NCBI GenBank assembly: GCA_003999685.1
Contig: CP021223.1
Location: 310,001-374,000 of the forward strand
From: Taiwanofungus camphoratus
Taxonomy: Eukaryota > Basidiomycota > Agaricomycetes > Polyporales > Taiwanofungaceae
Reading direction: 5' to 3'
DNA length: 64,000 bases
The notes under the pieces were generated by a model. That model had not been told where the DNA came from, searched no databases, and worked only from the letters and a program-made list of their open reading frames with translations. Shown here one piece after another: positions 12,201 through 23,958 of the stretch. The translations under genes and the position numbers were made by a program. Within the stretch, counting starts at the first letter, position 1. Each line of letters begins with the position of its first letter.

Positions 12201-14209
12201 TTCAAAGTGTCAGATTCCGAACCGTATCATCAAAAGGACGAGAGCAAACGCACTCACATTGACATTCAACCATTGCAGCGCCAGAATGTCACCTCCGGCA
12301 GTCCACTTGCTGGTCTCTTCGAAGACGACTCTGCCGACCTCAACATCACTTAATTTCCCTGTCCTAGAATTGGGAGCTTGTTGAACCACCTTAGACTCTG
12401 ATACTCGAATGAGATATATCGTGTTGCTCCATGAATAGACTAGCATGGGAATGGTCGAGCTTCGGCTATTCGAATCATGGGACTGATTGCCCTTCTTCCT
12501 GTATGACCCTGCTTCTGCAGTATCACCAGGAACAACGCTTGGAAACCAAGCTAGCGCACCCTTGAATTTTGACTTAGATCCGATATCATCATCCATCTCA
12601 CGATGCCGTCTATACCAGGTTTTCGGAGACGGTTTCAGCCCAACGATGACAAGTTTTATGGGCGTCAGAAGGGCGACAAGATTGTACTGGTCCGTCGGAT
12701 GTGATGTAGTGCCAAGAGGGAGAGGCCCCATAGCCAATATTGTACTAGTTTTGCGGGGCTTGCGCCGGCGGAATGCATGACGGACGGGTGCAGAACCGAA
12801 GGGTGAAGGTGATACGAGGTCCTCCTCCGGATACTTACCAAGTACGCGAAGGATGTCAGACGCCTCTATGAAGAATACTTTGCCAAGGCTGTGGTAGAAT
12901 GCCAGACCGCAGTCATCACCAGAAACAATTGCAGTATGCCTACCCGCAACGAAACCGACGCTAACAATTCTGGAGCCCAAAAGGTGCCCTTCTTGCCGTC
13001 CAGAAGCAATCGCGGCCAGAGAAACAGGGGGAACGAAACGTACAGGGTTCTTCGGTGTGTTCAAATCGAAGAGCTGTATATGACCTGAGGCGTGTCCACA
13101 AGCAACAAAAGATTGATCAAATGACAATGCCAGTGCGGTGACAGATCCGACCGCTTTATCTGCATCGAATTAGTCAGGCAGACAAGTCAGAATCGCCAGC
13201 CTCCAACATACCTGGGGAGTTGTTGCCACAGACGCATCTCAAGTTCTGCTTGAAATCGAAAACGAGTACTTTGCCTGCGTCGGTACCAACGCAAATAAGT
13301 CCATTTGCAGCGAGAACGGTCGGTGACCCCACATTTTCAGTCCCTAACAGCGTAGACGCCTTCTGTGGTTGTTGAACGTATATATAGTCCCCAATGGTAC
13401 GCAGTTGGGTCCATTTGAAAACCTCTCGCACTTGATATGACTGACCATTGGCGCTATCTGCTCGGCCCAAACTTGCAGATAGGTTCGTCAAGGATGAGAT
13501 CCTAGACAACGCAGAGAAGTGCGAATGCGCAGCAGACGCGCCCTCATTGGCGTGAGAATACGTAGTGCCTACGCTTCCCGATGAAGGCACGCGGGAGGCC
13601 TGAGGTGTGGAAGAACGAAGCCGCGATATGGTTGGATGCAGATATGTGCGTGACAGCCTCGGTGGCGTGCTTGTCCCGTTAGTGGATACCATCTGTGGAG
13701 GAGACAAAGTTCCAAGGGGAGAAATAGGCGGCGATGAAGGTAGGTAATCTGGCGACCCTTCAGCATGCTATACACCATACGTAAGTAGCAGCACCACGAG
13801 GAGAGAACATGAGACTCACCCCTCTCCCATTTCCACTCGACGCCAGAAGCTGCTCGCCCGCTTCTACTTCATGTAGTAGTGATTTCTCCACCTCCCGCTC
13901 GTCAAGTTCATCCTCTTCATGGTCTGGGCCTAACACGTCCCGAAGTTGTTCACGGTAGCCACCAGCGGGGCCCGCATCGATGCCGTTGTATAAAAAGCCT
14001 TCTTCCTCTTCGCCCTTGTCCTCATCTTGGTCCTCGTCTTGGTCATGACCATCTGAACCGTTCTCTGAGTCGCTCATAAGCTCCTCAAAACGGGTAGAAT
14101 AGTCTCCGCTATGGTCGCCTTGACTATCCTCGCCTTCGGTGTCAGAGATATCGAAAGATGAACGCGACCCTAGGCGAGCCTCGTCCTCAGCCCGTTCTGT
14201 CCCATTCAT
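9206..14209 (-). CDS. VPS8: CORVET vacuolar tethering subunit Vps8
   Basis: Five exons (14209-13820, 13767-13212, 13159-12258, 12189-11989, 11944-9206) join in frame to 1595 residues. The N-terminus is acidic and disordered (many DED runs). Next comes a beta-propeller, seen in FVACGHASGHIQLFDLNTP and GDDCGLAFYH, then a long helical solenoid typical of the HOPS/CORVET class. The C-terminus has a degenerate RING-like cysteine cluster (CRSCGESF near the end, later HSRCLP). Vps8 binds Rab5-family GTPase on early endosomes and tethers membranes for fusion. The start at 14209 is the first ATG in the open frame; it faces the CTI6-like gene 333 bp away. Confidence 0.92.
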
Positions 14210-14542
14210 CAACAAAACGCCAGGGTGAGCCAAGCAACAGGAATGTAGTAGCCGTTATCCAGCGCAGCCACAAGGACCAACGTAATGATCGAACATACGA
14301 TATTTCTCATATACTTATATTTTCAATATGCGACATATAAATCCTCCTGAGCACTAAATATGGCTTTTGGAATAGAGTTCACCGGTCATAACAAATCTTA
14401 AATAACTCATCAGTAATGTGACCGTACCAAGGGGTCGTAAGTCCGTCCTCAAATATTCCTATCGCCTTGCGCTTCGAGCGGATTGTTCTCTCAGGGTTGT
14501 GTCTTCAGTGCTCGTCGCCCCAACCTTGAGCTGGCATTAATT
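14210..14542. promoter_or_regulatory. Divergent promoter region, VPS8 / CTI6-like
   Basis: A 333-bp gap between two diverging start codons. AT-rich runs occur around 14290-14410. No defined operator or TATA element that I can defend. Confidence 0.4.
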
Positions 14543-16726
14543 ATGGCCAACGTTGCGACCATGGGTCCTCCACCCTCTCCGAAAGAGCCTCGACGCTCAG
14601 GGAGACGTACAGCACCCTCAGCATCCACGAGCAAATCCCCGGCAGGATCGCCAGCATCTGATTCAGGCCCTAAGCCTAAGGAGACGTCGCACCGTCCATC
14701 TCTGTCTTCATCCTCAAGCTCCAGCAAAAGCAAACGCAACAAACAAGAAGAGAACGATGAACCACTCGAAGAGATACACAAGAACGGGACCGACGGCAGT
14801 GGCAATTCGCGCTCGAAACGCAAGCCGAAAGAGAAGGAGAAGGGTGTGTCAGTAGTAGAGATATTGGGAAGTGAAGAAGTGTTGCAATCTGATGCATTGG
14901 GAGGCGATGCAGCGGGAGAGCCTGAAGAGGAAGACGAGGAGGCAGGTATTACTCGGTGTATATGCGGGGGCACTGGTACGTTCTTTCGCGTTTGCTGGAC
15001 TTCATGCGCGTGTTCAACATCCTTCCAACTGAAGATGAAGAGTCAGGTGGAGAATTCATGGCCATGTGTGAGCTGTGCAAGACCTGGCAGCACGGTCAGT
15101 GCATGGGATACTCCGACATCCACCACATTCCTCAGCACTACTACTGTGAGCAGTGTCGACCAGATCTTTACACTGAGCTTCTCAAGTGCGTACGTCTCAT
15201 ATGCTCTGATTGCCCGGTTTCATAAGACGGCCTGCATGGATCACATAGAAAACATGCCAAAAGAACCCGTCAGTCGTCAACCACTTCTCACCATACTATC
15301 ACTGCTGCCGGGAATGCCTCCCGTTCGTCCCGCTCCCGTTCACCAGCACATCAGCCGAAGCCGACGAAACGACGGAATACCATGAATAGCAGGGACGCTG
15401 CGTACGAAGAGAGCTTCCAAGCACTTATTGAAGCGACTGCTGCTGAGGCTGCTGCTCACGAGGCTGCTTCAACTACGCCTACTAACGGAACCAATGGTGA
15501 CACGAATGGGCGTGTGGAAGCTGAGCAAGAAGCGGAAGTCGCCCCGAATAGTCGAAAGAAACGGAAACGCTCTGACGACGACGCGTGAGCCGCATATCTT
15601 CTCTATTATGCCGCCTCTAACATGCGCTTCCTTTGTTCAAGCGTGGCCACGAAACGAACAAGATCTGCGTCTACCGCATCCGATCGACCAATTGTGGCCA
15701 ACCCTCGCGATGCCACGCCATTGAACGGCAACGTCAAACCGACCCCTGCTCCGCCATCAACGACGAAGAGCACCATGGCTCGCAACAGACGAACGGCAGT
15801 CCGCAAGTCTCAGGTGCAGGAGTTAACGTTGGTCGAAGGAGATGAAGGTCGGTGCCGTGCCGTCGCCTATGGCTGATCCTGTGACGTAACTCACGTGATC
15901 AATAATGTTACAGCTGGTAGCACTGCGTCCGGTCGTAGACAGGCTAGCAATAGTCGCTCAAAAGGTGATCATTTTATACTTTTTTCGAGGTAGTCCTTAT
16001 CCAACCATTTCTTTAGCAAACACGGGGAACGATCACGGCTCTCGACGGGCACAGGCTAGCACTGCGAGTGGTCACGGAACGACTGCGAACTCGCATGCCT
16101 CTGCCTCCGCTGCTTCGCGCGCCTATCACAACTCACATGCGTATGCCGTGTCGCAACAGCCACTTTTCACTTCATGGAATCTGCCAGACTACCTTGCGCA
16201 TCTTGAACCGATGTTGCCCACCGAAGTTCCTCGACCCCTCGAAGTGCGCGGATCCGGAATCGATTCATGTGGACGAGAGTCTTTGGAGCTTACGACGGAA
16301 AGAGGAGTAAAAGTGAAGTGGCCTAGTAAGCGGATGAGTGTCGGAGATATGAATAAGCGCGTGAGGGCGCTCGTAGAATGGGTGGGGAGGGAGCAAGCCA
16401 GCGCGATGGAGAGAAGCAGACGGAAGGAAGCAGTGGAAAAGGCTCTAAGAGACGCGCAAGAGTTGGGATCAGAGGCTATCATGGGAGAGGAGGGTAACAC
16501 TTCTGGCGATGTTGGGACTATGACGTTGGATGGCACGTCTACCACTGAGTCGCCCGTGCAAGAGAAGAGATCTGTTCTCAACGGCTTCTCTGCGGTCTCT
16601 TCAAATCCAGGACCATCGACGATGAAGCTGATGGAGGAACTGATGGAGGAGCTCATCAATTTCCAAGAGAGATTTGGACCAGGAGCCAAGACGAAAGACC
16701 GAGAACGGAGGGTCGGCATCTCATGA
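14543..16726 (+). CDS. PHD-finger protein of the Rpd3 histone deacetylase complex (CTI6-like)
   Basis: Exon 1 runs 14543-14975, followed by an exon from 15035. A Ser/Lys-rich basic N-terminus is followed by an acidic patch and a PHD finger split by an intron: ITRCICGGT, then MAMCELCKTWQHGQCMGY and YYCEQCRPDLY, giving the C4-H-C3 ligands. Another intron follows LLK; the downstream exon keeps the basic segment KHAKRTRQSST. The C-terminal region (QQPLFTSWNLPDYLAHLEP, later MSVGDMNKRVRALVEWVGR) resembles the conserved tail of Cti6. In yeast Cti6 reads H3K4 methylation for Rpd3L; that role is inferred. The exon layout in the middle (15.6-16.0 kb) is approximate. The start is the first ATG; a second at 14561 is possible. 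Confidence 0.75.
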
Positions 16727-17103
16727 CACCTTTGCGGCAGAGCGTTTTCGGATTTGAATGTAGTTTCCTGCTGCTATGCTGCTGATAGCTGTATTTCTTT
16801 TTCCTTTCTCATCTCCTGCCCTCCCTCATCTGGTCATTGCTTTCTTGTACTATTTTATACATCACCTATTGTATATTAGCTAGTTCGCTGTCAAAATCGT
16901 ATACCCTGTCCTGCCTTGCGTGGACACTCAGTGACCAAATTGTCACTGGCCTGAGGTCACTGGCGTTACAGTTGACGGTGCAAAGATCGATTGAGTCACT
17001 TTCTCCTGCGGCGTCCCCGACCACGATTTTTATCTGCATACTTCCTTAAGCCGTCTATAAACCATTGCGAGTCGAATAAAAAACCTCTAACAGAGTCTGA
17101 CCA
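16727..17103 (+). other. Intergenic, CTI6-like to ILV1
   Basis: Holds the T-rich 3' flank of the PHD gene and the ILV1 promoter. No further gene seen. Confidence 0.4.
17055..17060 (+). promoter_or_regulatory. TATA-like element upstream of ILV1
   Basis: TATAAA lies about 45 bp upstream of the ILV1 start codon, a plausible core promoter position. Only the match and distance support it. Confidence 0.35.
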
Positions 17104-19035
17104 ATGTCGGCTTCAGCAACTCTCGAGTACTCATCTCATGCCCCAGAGCCGATCCCTTACCCTCGTCTATCAGAGCATCATCTTTTACCATCCAAAACTC
17201 CGGACTACCTTAGACTCATTCTCACTTCGCAAGTCTACGAGATTCTCAAGGAGACGCCTCTAGTACTCTGCCCTAGCTTAAGTGCGCGGTTCGGAAACCA
17301 GATATGGCTAAAGCGCGAAGACCTGCAGGAAGTCTTCAGCTTCAAAATCCGGGGCGCGTATAACTTCATGGCTAGTCTGACCGAAGAGGAGCGTTGGAAG
17401 GGCGTCATCACATGTAGCGCGGGTTAGTGTGCGTAGTCGTCTGAATCTTCGATTCAGGCCAATGATCTTCAAATCTCTAGACTGATACCCTTTTGCAGGC
17501 AATCATGCCCAGGGTGTCGCCCTTTCGGGTTCAAAGCTAGGAATCCCCTGTACTATTGTCATGCCCAAAGGCACGCCTTCGATCAAGGTCAAGAATGTTT
17601 CACGGCTCGGCGCCAAAGTAGTGCTTTTTGGTCAAGACTTCGATGAGGCTAAGGCTGAATGTGCACGTCTAGCAAAAACCCATGGCCTCATATTTGTTCC
17701 GCCATATGATGATCCGCTTGTGATTGCAGGTCAAGGTACCATCGGCATGGAGATTCTCAAGCAAATGCCAGATGCGGAGAGCCTCGACGGCATATTTGCG
17801 GCCGTCGGCGGGGGCGGCCTAGTCGCCGGAATCTGTGAGTACGTCAAGAGGATTGCCTCTCCACAAACAAGTGTAGTCGGCGTAGAGACTGTCGATGGGG
17901 ATGCGATGGCGCGAAGCATCGAGAAGGGCGAGAGAGTTACGTTGGATGAAGTGGGACCGTTTAGCGATGGAACGGCCGTAAAAGTCGTCGGCGCCGAGCC
18001 GTTCAGAATCTGTCATCGACTATTAGATGGTATCGTCAAAGTCGACAACGATGAATTATGTGCAGCCATCAAGGATGTCTTTGAAGGTGCCTCTTACTTA
18101 TATGAGAGCGCAGTGCAAATCCTGACTTGACTGGTTCCAGAAACGCGGTCAATTACTGAGCCGGCGGGTGCTCTTGCCCTAGCAGGATTGAAACGTTACA
18201 TCATTGATAAGCAATTGATCGGTGCACAAAAGAGGTTTGTTGCAGTCATAAGCGGCGCAAACATGAACTTTGATCGTCTTCGATTTGTCTCGGAACGTGC
18301 TGAACTTGGTGAGGGCCGCGAAGCCCTTTTGAGTGTTGAGATTCCTGAGAGGCCTGGAAGGTATGTCGCTCGTTGAAGTTTTGAATCCGTCTCTCAATTT
18401 CTCTTTTACCACCGCAGTTTCATACAGCTTCATAACGTGATTCACCCGCGTGCCACCACCGAGTTCATCTATCGATATAATAACTCCCAACGAGCCCAGA
18501 TATATCTTTCTTTTATACTTGAGTCTGTGTCACGGAAGAAGGAAGTAGCAGAAGTTCTGGCGGCTCTTGAGCGGCAGGACATGAAGGGCTTTGACATCAG
18601 TGACGACGAATTGGCAAAAACTCACGCGCGTTACATGATTGGCGGGTGTCAATATGTTCCCAATGAACGAGTGTTCAGATTCGGTGTGACATCTTCGCAA
18701 TCAATTTGTCAACATATGTGTGCTGAGTCTTGACTGGTATAGAGTTCCCTGAACGGCCCGGAGCACTTCGGAAATTCTTGCTAGGATTGCATTCGGGCTG
18801 GAATATTTCACTGTTTCATTACCGTAATCACGGTGCAGGTATGTTACTTCAGCACATAATTCTCGCTACGAATTGTTGTTCAATGCGATTTTTGACAGAC
18901 CTTGGCAAAGTACTAGCCGGCATCCAAGTACCCCAAAGTGATACTGCTGACTTCGATGCATTCCTCAATAATCTAGGATATCCCTACGTGGAGGAAACGG
19001 ACAATGAGGTGTATAAGCGCTATCTCAGAGGCTGA
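17104..19035 (+). CDS. ILV1: Threonine dehydratase (threonine deaminase), biosynthetic
   Basis: PLP-dependent enzyme that converts threonine to 2-oxobutanoate, the first step of isoleucine synthesis, in mitochondria. Visible: [20 protein letters not shown] with the PLP lysine in SFKIRGAYN; the substrate loop [10 protein letters not shown], split by an intron after the Gly codon begins; the glycine-rich phosphate loop [11 protein letters not shown]; and [10 protein letters not shown]. Two ACT-like regulatory modules follow, each with a PERPG motif ([11 protein letters not shown] and [12 protein letters not shown]), as in isoleucine-feedback-controlled enzymes. Several short introns interrupt the C-terminal half. 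The start at 17104 gives a short N-terminus with no strong presequence, so targeting is unsure. Confidence 0.93.
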
Positions 19036-19798
19036 TCGTGAGTCGCCTTGCGGTTGGATATCTTATACACTAGTCTTGAATTTGTGAGTGTTACCCGCTT
19101 GCAATTTATGTTGCAGTCTTCTATTTGAATAGCGTGTATCTGCCGCTAGCAAAGAGTTGCAATTCTATGTAAAAGTGTCATCAATGTTTGATGCACAATA
19201 CCGTAAGATTCATGCTCCAGAGTCCAGCCACATCTGTTGGTAGCAAGCGCTGGCATCTGCGTGCATGGCATACCGAGCGTGCAACGCCAAGTACAGCCTA
19301 GAGGATGCATACCCTATGAAGATGTCCGGAGACAAACACAGCGAGCATGTCAGTGGTCTCGATTCTTATTTCCTTATATTAAGGTGAACAATGATGGAGA
19401 ACAAAAGTCAACCAAATCATTAGGACTTGTCGTACTGTATACCCCTGTTCACCACACCGTGTCTTAGCACTAGTTTGTTTGTTGCGGTAAATGCTGATTT
19501 CATCATCATCGCCCTTGTTCATCTGATACTTCCGGATGCAGTAGGGAACTTCCATGACAAGTCAAGGTGCGATGCATATCGTTTTACATGGTTATGTCTA
19601 TGCTGTAGGCGCTCGAGAAAGGCGATGAAGACATTAGCTAGGGTTTAAATTGTGACAATTCGTTGGCCGTACGGTGGATAGAATACGACGCGTCCGAATT
19701 TGCTCTGTAGCCTGCGATGAGAAGGTCATCTCCAGTATGACGTTCGTATTAGTTTCGATTACTTACTAAAGCCTTGCTTGAGACGCAGGCTCTTCCTC
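19036..19798. other. Intergenic, ILV1 to NDUFB3-like
   Basis: Region of 763 bp between convergent genes. Small open frames show no family resemblance. Likely two 3' UTRs and spacer. Confidence 0.4.
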
Positions 19799-19993
19799 TC
19801 AATGCGAATCAGGCTTCGCCTGAATGAACATGTTATCCACAATCACGTAGGTGGTAAATGCCACCACAGCAACGCCAAAGCCAGGGAACATCTTGCCAAA
19901 CATCGCGCGTTTCGAGAAGATTGGATGTTTCCTCCAGGCTTCCCTCCTCGCCCAAGGATCACGGAAAAGTTGAGGAGTGGGAGGGTTTGTCAT
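19799..19993 (-). CDS. NADH:ubiquinone oxidoreductase subunit, NDUFB3 (B12)-like
   Basis: A 64-residue protein from a single coding exon. The conserved B12-family block is FRDPWARREAWRKHP, matching RDPWGRNEAWR of animal NDUFB3. A single membrane helix follows (about residues 36-54, FPGFGVAVVAFTTYVIVD). NDUFB3 is an accessory subunit of the complex I membrane arm in the mitochondrial inner membrane. Directly before the ATG is a candidate intron acceptor (TTTTACTAG), with a possible GT donor about 47 nt further upstream, so a 5' UTR intron is likely. It faces TOP1, 264 bp away. Confidence 0.75.
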   Translation of the reverse strand: MTNPPTPQLFRDPWARREAWRKHPIFSKRAMFGKMFPGFGVAVVAFTTYVIVDNMFIQAKPDSH

Positions 19994-20257
19994 CTAGTAA
20001 AAAGGTGTCAGAGGCGAGCAAAGGACCGGAAGGAAACGAACCTGAGATAGCAGTCCTTAGGTGGCCCTACTAGATATGGTTGATAGCATGAATATGGCGC
20101 GTAGTGCCACAATAGCCGTTTAGGGCAGGCCTTGTGACACTTAAACTTATGGGGCCAAACGGAATCAAACTACTTATCTACTCGTTGCATTTTGTCTCTC
20201 CTACCTGTGCCCCTGTAAACTTATTTGACGCTGCGTGTAAAACTCCGAACACCTTTT
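19994..20257. promoter_or_regulatory. Divergent promoter region, NDUFB3-like / TOP1
   Basis: A 264-bp interval between two diverging starts, part of which is probably the 5' UTR intron of the small gene. No specific element identified. Confidence 0.35.
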
Positions 20258-23200
20258 ATGCCAATGTCCGCCGACGTTGCTATGTTTTCCGACGATGACA
20301 AGCCTCTCGGTTTGAGGGCGGGACCGAGTACTCAGAATGGCCACGTCGCGCAAAATGGTAACGGACGGCGAGTTGAAGAGTCGTCGATGAGCGAGGACGA
20401 CGACTTACCGCTCGTACGTTGTTTCCTTCTATGTACGAAATGTTTGATCTTTGAACACATGCTGTGTCACATGTGCCATAGTCTCAGGTCTCACGTACGA
20501 AATCCGAGCCAATGACTCCAGATGTGCGCCAATTGAAGCGCAAGAAACGCCAGTCTAACGAGTCCTCTAGTGATGAGGATACTCCCCTAGCTTCGACCCC
20601 TGCTAAACGCGCCGCTTCTGGTGCTGTCCGCATGAATGGTGCTCTCGAGGCTACGACGACCAAAGTTTCTACTTCTAACGGCCGTACCAAGGCGGCGAAA
20701 AAGGAAGCAGACGCAGATGGGGGATACAACGACAGCGGCGATGATGTACCTCTCACGAAGGGAAAGCGCGCAACGAATGGTAAAGGGACGCGTAAACCGC
20801 CAAGGAAAAAGGTCAAGAAGGAAGAAAGCCCTGGTAGTGATTCTGACGATGACAAACCAATTGCGAAGAAGGCGCCTGCTAGAGAGAAGCGCAAGGTCAA
20901 AGATGAGAGTGATGCTGATGATGAGAGTCTCTTAGATGACGACAAGTCCTTAAAGAAACCACCCGCAAAGAAGGCGGCTACGAGGAAGATGCGGGCGGAG
21001 AAGTCAGGGTCTGAAGCTCCCGCGCGCCAGAAGAAGACAGTTAAGGAAAAGAGCGAGGAGACTGAAGCGAGTCCAAAGAAGGGGAGGAAGAAGGAGGAAG
21101 AGGAAGAGGAAGTTTTTCGTTGGTGGGAGCAAGGTCAGGATCCGAACGGCGATGGTACTCAGAAGTGGCAAACCCTGGAGCACAACGGGGTTTACTTCCC
21201 TCCGCCATATGAACCGCTGCCAGCCAATGTCAAGATGAAGTATAACGGTACATGACTTTTCTGCAGAATACGGCCTCCATTTGCTGAGCTTGTCGTGTGT
21301 CTGAATTATATCAGGCAAACCAGTTGATCTCTCCCCCGCAGCCGAGGAGGTCGCCGGCTTTTATGGAGCACTTCTGGAGACCGACCATGCGAAAGACAAG
21401 ACATTCAATAAGAATTTCTTTGACGATTTCTTGAAAGTACTAAAGAAGAATCCTCCGGTTCGTACCTTTAAATTCTATTCGTTTCGATAATTGACGACAG
21501 CTGTTGTACAGCGTAATGGTACCAAGATCACCGACTTCTTACTTTGCGACTTCCGCCCAATGTACGAGTACTTCGAGTCTGAGAAGGCAAAGAAGAAAGC
21601 TATGACCGCTGCTGAAAAGAAGGCTGCCAAGGCGGCAAAGGATGAGCTTGAGGCACCGTATACACATTGCGTACTTGACGGTCGTAAAGAGAAAGTAGGC
21701 AACTTCCGGGTTGAACCGCCTGGACTATTCAGAGGTCGTGGCGATCACCCGAAGAAGGGTGCATTGAAGGTAGATCTTTATGCCCTCTGGTTAAGAGATG
21801 GGTCCTCACGTACGCGGGCCGTTCCAGCTCCGTGTGAGACCTGAAGACATTATCATCAATATCGGTCAAGGCGTGCCTACTCCAATGCCTAATGTTCCGG
21901 GAAAATGGAAAGAGGTTATTCACGACAACACCGTTACTTGGCTGGCTAATTGGACAGAGAATATCAATGGTAACCACAAATACGTCTTCCTCGCTGCAGG
22001 CAGTTCGCTCAAAGGTCAGAGCGATATGATGAAATTTGAGAAGGCCAGGGAATTGAAGGTTTGACCGCTGCGCCCACTGTTCAACGCGCAGTTCACATCG
22101 AATTTTCAAACAGAGTCATGTGGATCGCATTCGACAAGACTACACCGCTGGTCTGAAGGATAAACTGATGCTTGATCGACAGAGAGCGACGGCGATGTAC
22201 TTCATCGATCGTTTGGCTCTTCGTGCCGGTAACGAAAAAGGTGATGATGAAGCGGACACCGTTGGTTGTTGTTCTCTTCGATGCGAGCATGTCACATTGC
22301 AGCCTCCGAATCAGCTCGTCTTTGACTTCCTCGGTAAAGATTCTATTCGTTACTATAATCAGGTTACCGTCGACGAGCAAGTCTACAAGAACGTCCGGAT
22401 CTTCAAAGAGAATAAGAACGATGATGACCAGCTATTTGATCGCGTCAATGTGAGTCCCACTTAGCTCGTGCCCGGATGGCAGCTCATATGCCGTCTTAGA
22501 CCTCGGCTTTAAACAAGCATCTAGCATCTTACATGAAAGGCTTGACTGCGAAAGTCTTCCGTACGTACAATGCCTCGATAACCTTCCAGCAGCAGTTGGA
22601 CCAGGGTACGCCCGAGAAGGGGACGGTACAAGAGAAGCTGAACTCGTACAACCATGCCAATCGTATGGTTGCTATTTTGTGTAACCATCAAAGGGCTGTG
22701 CCAAAAACGCATGAACAATCCATGGGCAGAATGCGGGAGAAGGTACGTCTGGTATCTACCCATCGTCTTTACGATTCATCTAAATGGGGACCTCGCTAGC
22801 TGCGCGCTTTCAAATATGAGCGTATGAAGCTTCGGCATGCTCTGTTCACCATTGATCCCAAGTACAAGAGGAAGCCGAAGTACGCAGAAGACGAATCTGA
22901 CTTAGATGATGATACGATCGCAGAGCATGAGGAATGGATGAAGGCGAAAGAGATCGAGAAGGTGGAGAAGAAGTTCCAGAAAGACAATGAGAAGCTTAAT
23001 GATGAAGGCAAGGAGCCACAGGAGGAGTCTGTCTTGAAGGCGAAACTGGATGAAATAGAACAGGACTTTAAGAGGCTGAAGAAAGAACGCGGGACCAAGA
23101 AGTCGACTCTAAAGAGGGAAAGACCGGCGGAGAAGATTGAAGAAGCGATTGACAAACTAGACGAGAAGATTAAGACATTCAAACTGCAGATGGAAGATAG

Positions 23201-23539
23201 GGAAGCGGGCAAAGAGGTTGCATTGGGCACGAGGTTAGTCTGCATCAGTTCCACAGCGTTTGGTTGCTTACTGGACGATATGAATATAGTAAGATAAACT
23301 ATCTAGATCCAAGGTATTTCCACCGCTCGTCTGGGGTAGCCGACTTCGACTGACCATCCATGTTTGTGCAGGATCACCGCTGCGTGGTGCAAGACCCATG
23401 ACGTACCAATAGAAAAGATCTTCTCGAAGACTCTTCTGACGAAGTGTATGTTCCGCGCCTTGCATACTTGCTGTCATAATGCTGACGATTGTCTCCAGTT
23501 CCATGGGCAATGGAGGTTGAGTCCGACTGGAAATTCTGA
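20258..23539 (+). CDS. TOP1: DNA topoisomerase I (type IB)
   Basis: A Lys/Glu/Asp-rich disordered N-terminus (20.3-21.1 kb) precedes the conserved core [35 protein letters not shown] and [10 protein letters not shown]. The catalytic region has [20 protein letters not shown] (first catalytic Arg), KVFRTYNAS (second Arg), [18 protein letters not shown], a charged coiled linker and the C-terminal SKINYLDPR with the nucleophilic Tyr. The protein ends [17 protein letters not shown]...[13 protein letters not shown] at 23539. It relaxes supercoils in the nucleus by a 3'-phosphotyrosine intermediate. Splice sites that restore the family sequence include the acceptor before RNGTKITDF and the 24-nt exon 23290-23313 that encodes the Tyr motif. 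All expected catalytic residues are present. Confidence 0.95.
23290..23313 (+). other. TOP1: 24-nt microexon of TOP1 with the active-site tyrosine
   Basis: Bounded by TATAG before and GTATTT after. It joins AG of the previous exon to T of this one to give Ser, then KINYLDP, and ends in a split Arg codon completed by the next exon. Without it the enzyme has no nucleophile, and skipping keeps the frame (24 nt). Confidence 0.85.
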
Positions 23540-23958
23540 ACATTCATCATACATTATTCGACGCATTTCGCATCATCAGCAGTCAACATTTCTTTATTAT
23601 TCAGATCTTGACCATGGACTTCTAGTTCCACTTATACATCTCCCGGGTCGCTATTGCATGGTTGTGTCGCATGTAGTCCGTTGTATTTGTTGTCCTTGTT
23701 CGTTCGTGTCGTCATCTAGAGCCACAAGGTTGCGATACGCGGTGAATTTTAACGTGTACGGTGTATGAGATGATGCATAAGACTTTAAATTAAGTGCACG
23801 CCGTCAGAGAGGTAGACCAAGATCAGTGATCTAACACGCGACACGATTTTCACGTGCAGGCATAACTGCTGTACACGGTGACACCAATATAAGCTTGGTC
23901 CGGGCATGCCTGGTCGTCTGTCTCTGACAAGCTTGTTACGTGCTAGTCTTCGCAACCC
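23540..23958 (+). other. Intergenic, TOP1 to CDP-DAG synthase
   Basis: 419 bp holding the TOP1 3' UTR and the upstream region of the next gene on the same strand. Nothing else supported. Confidence 0.4.
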
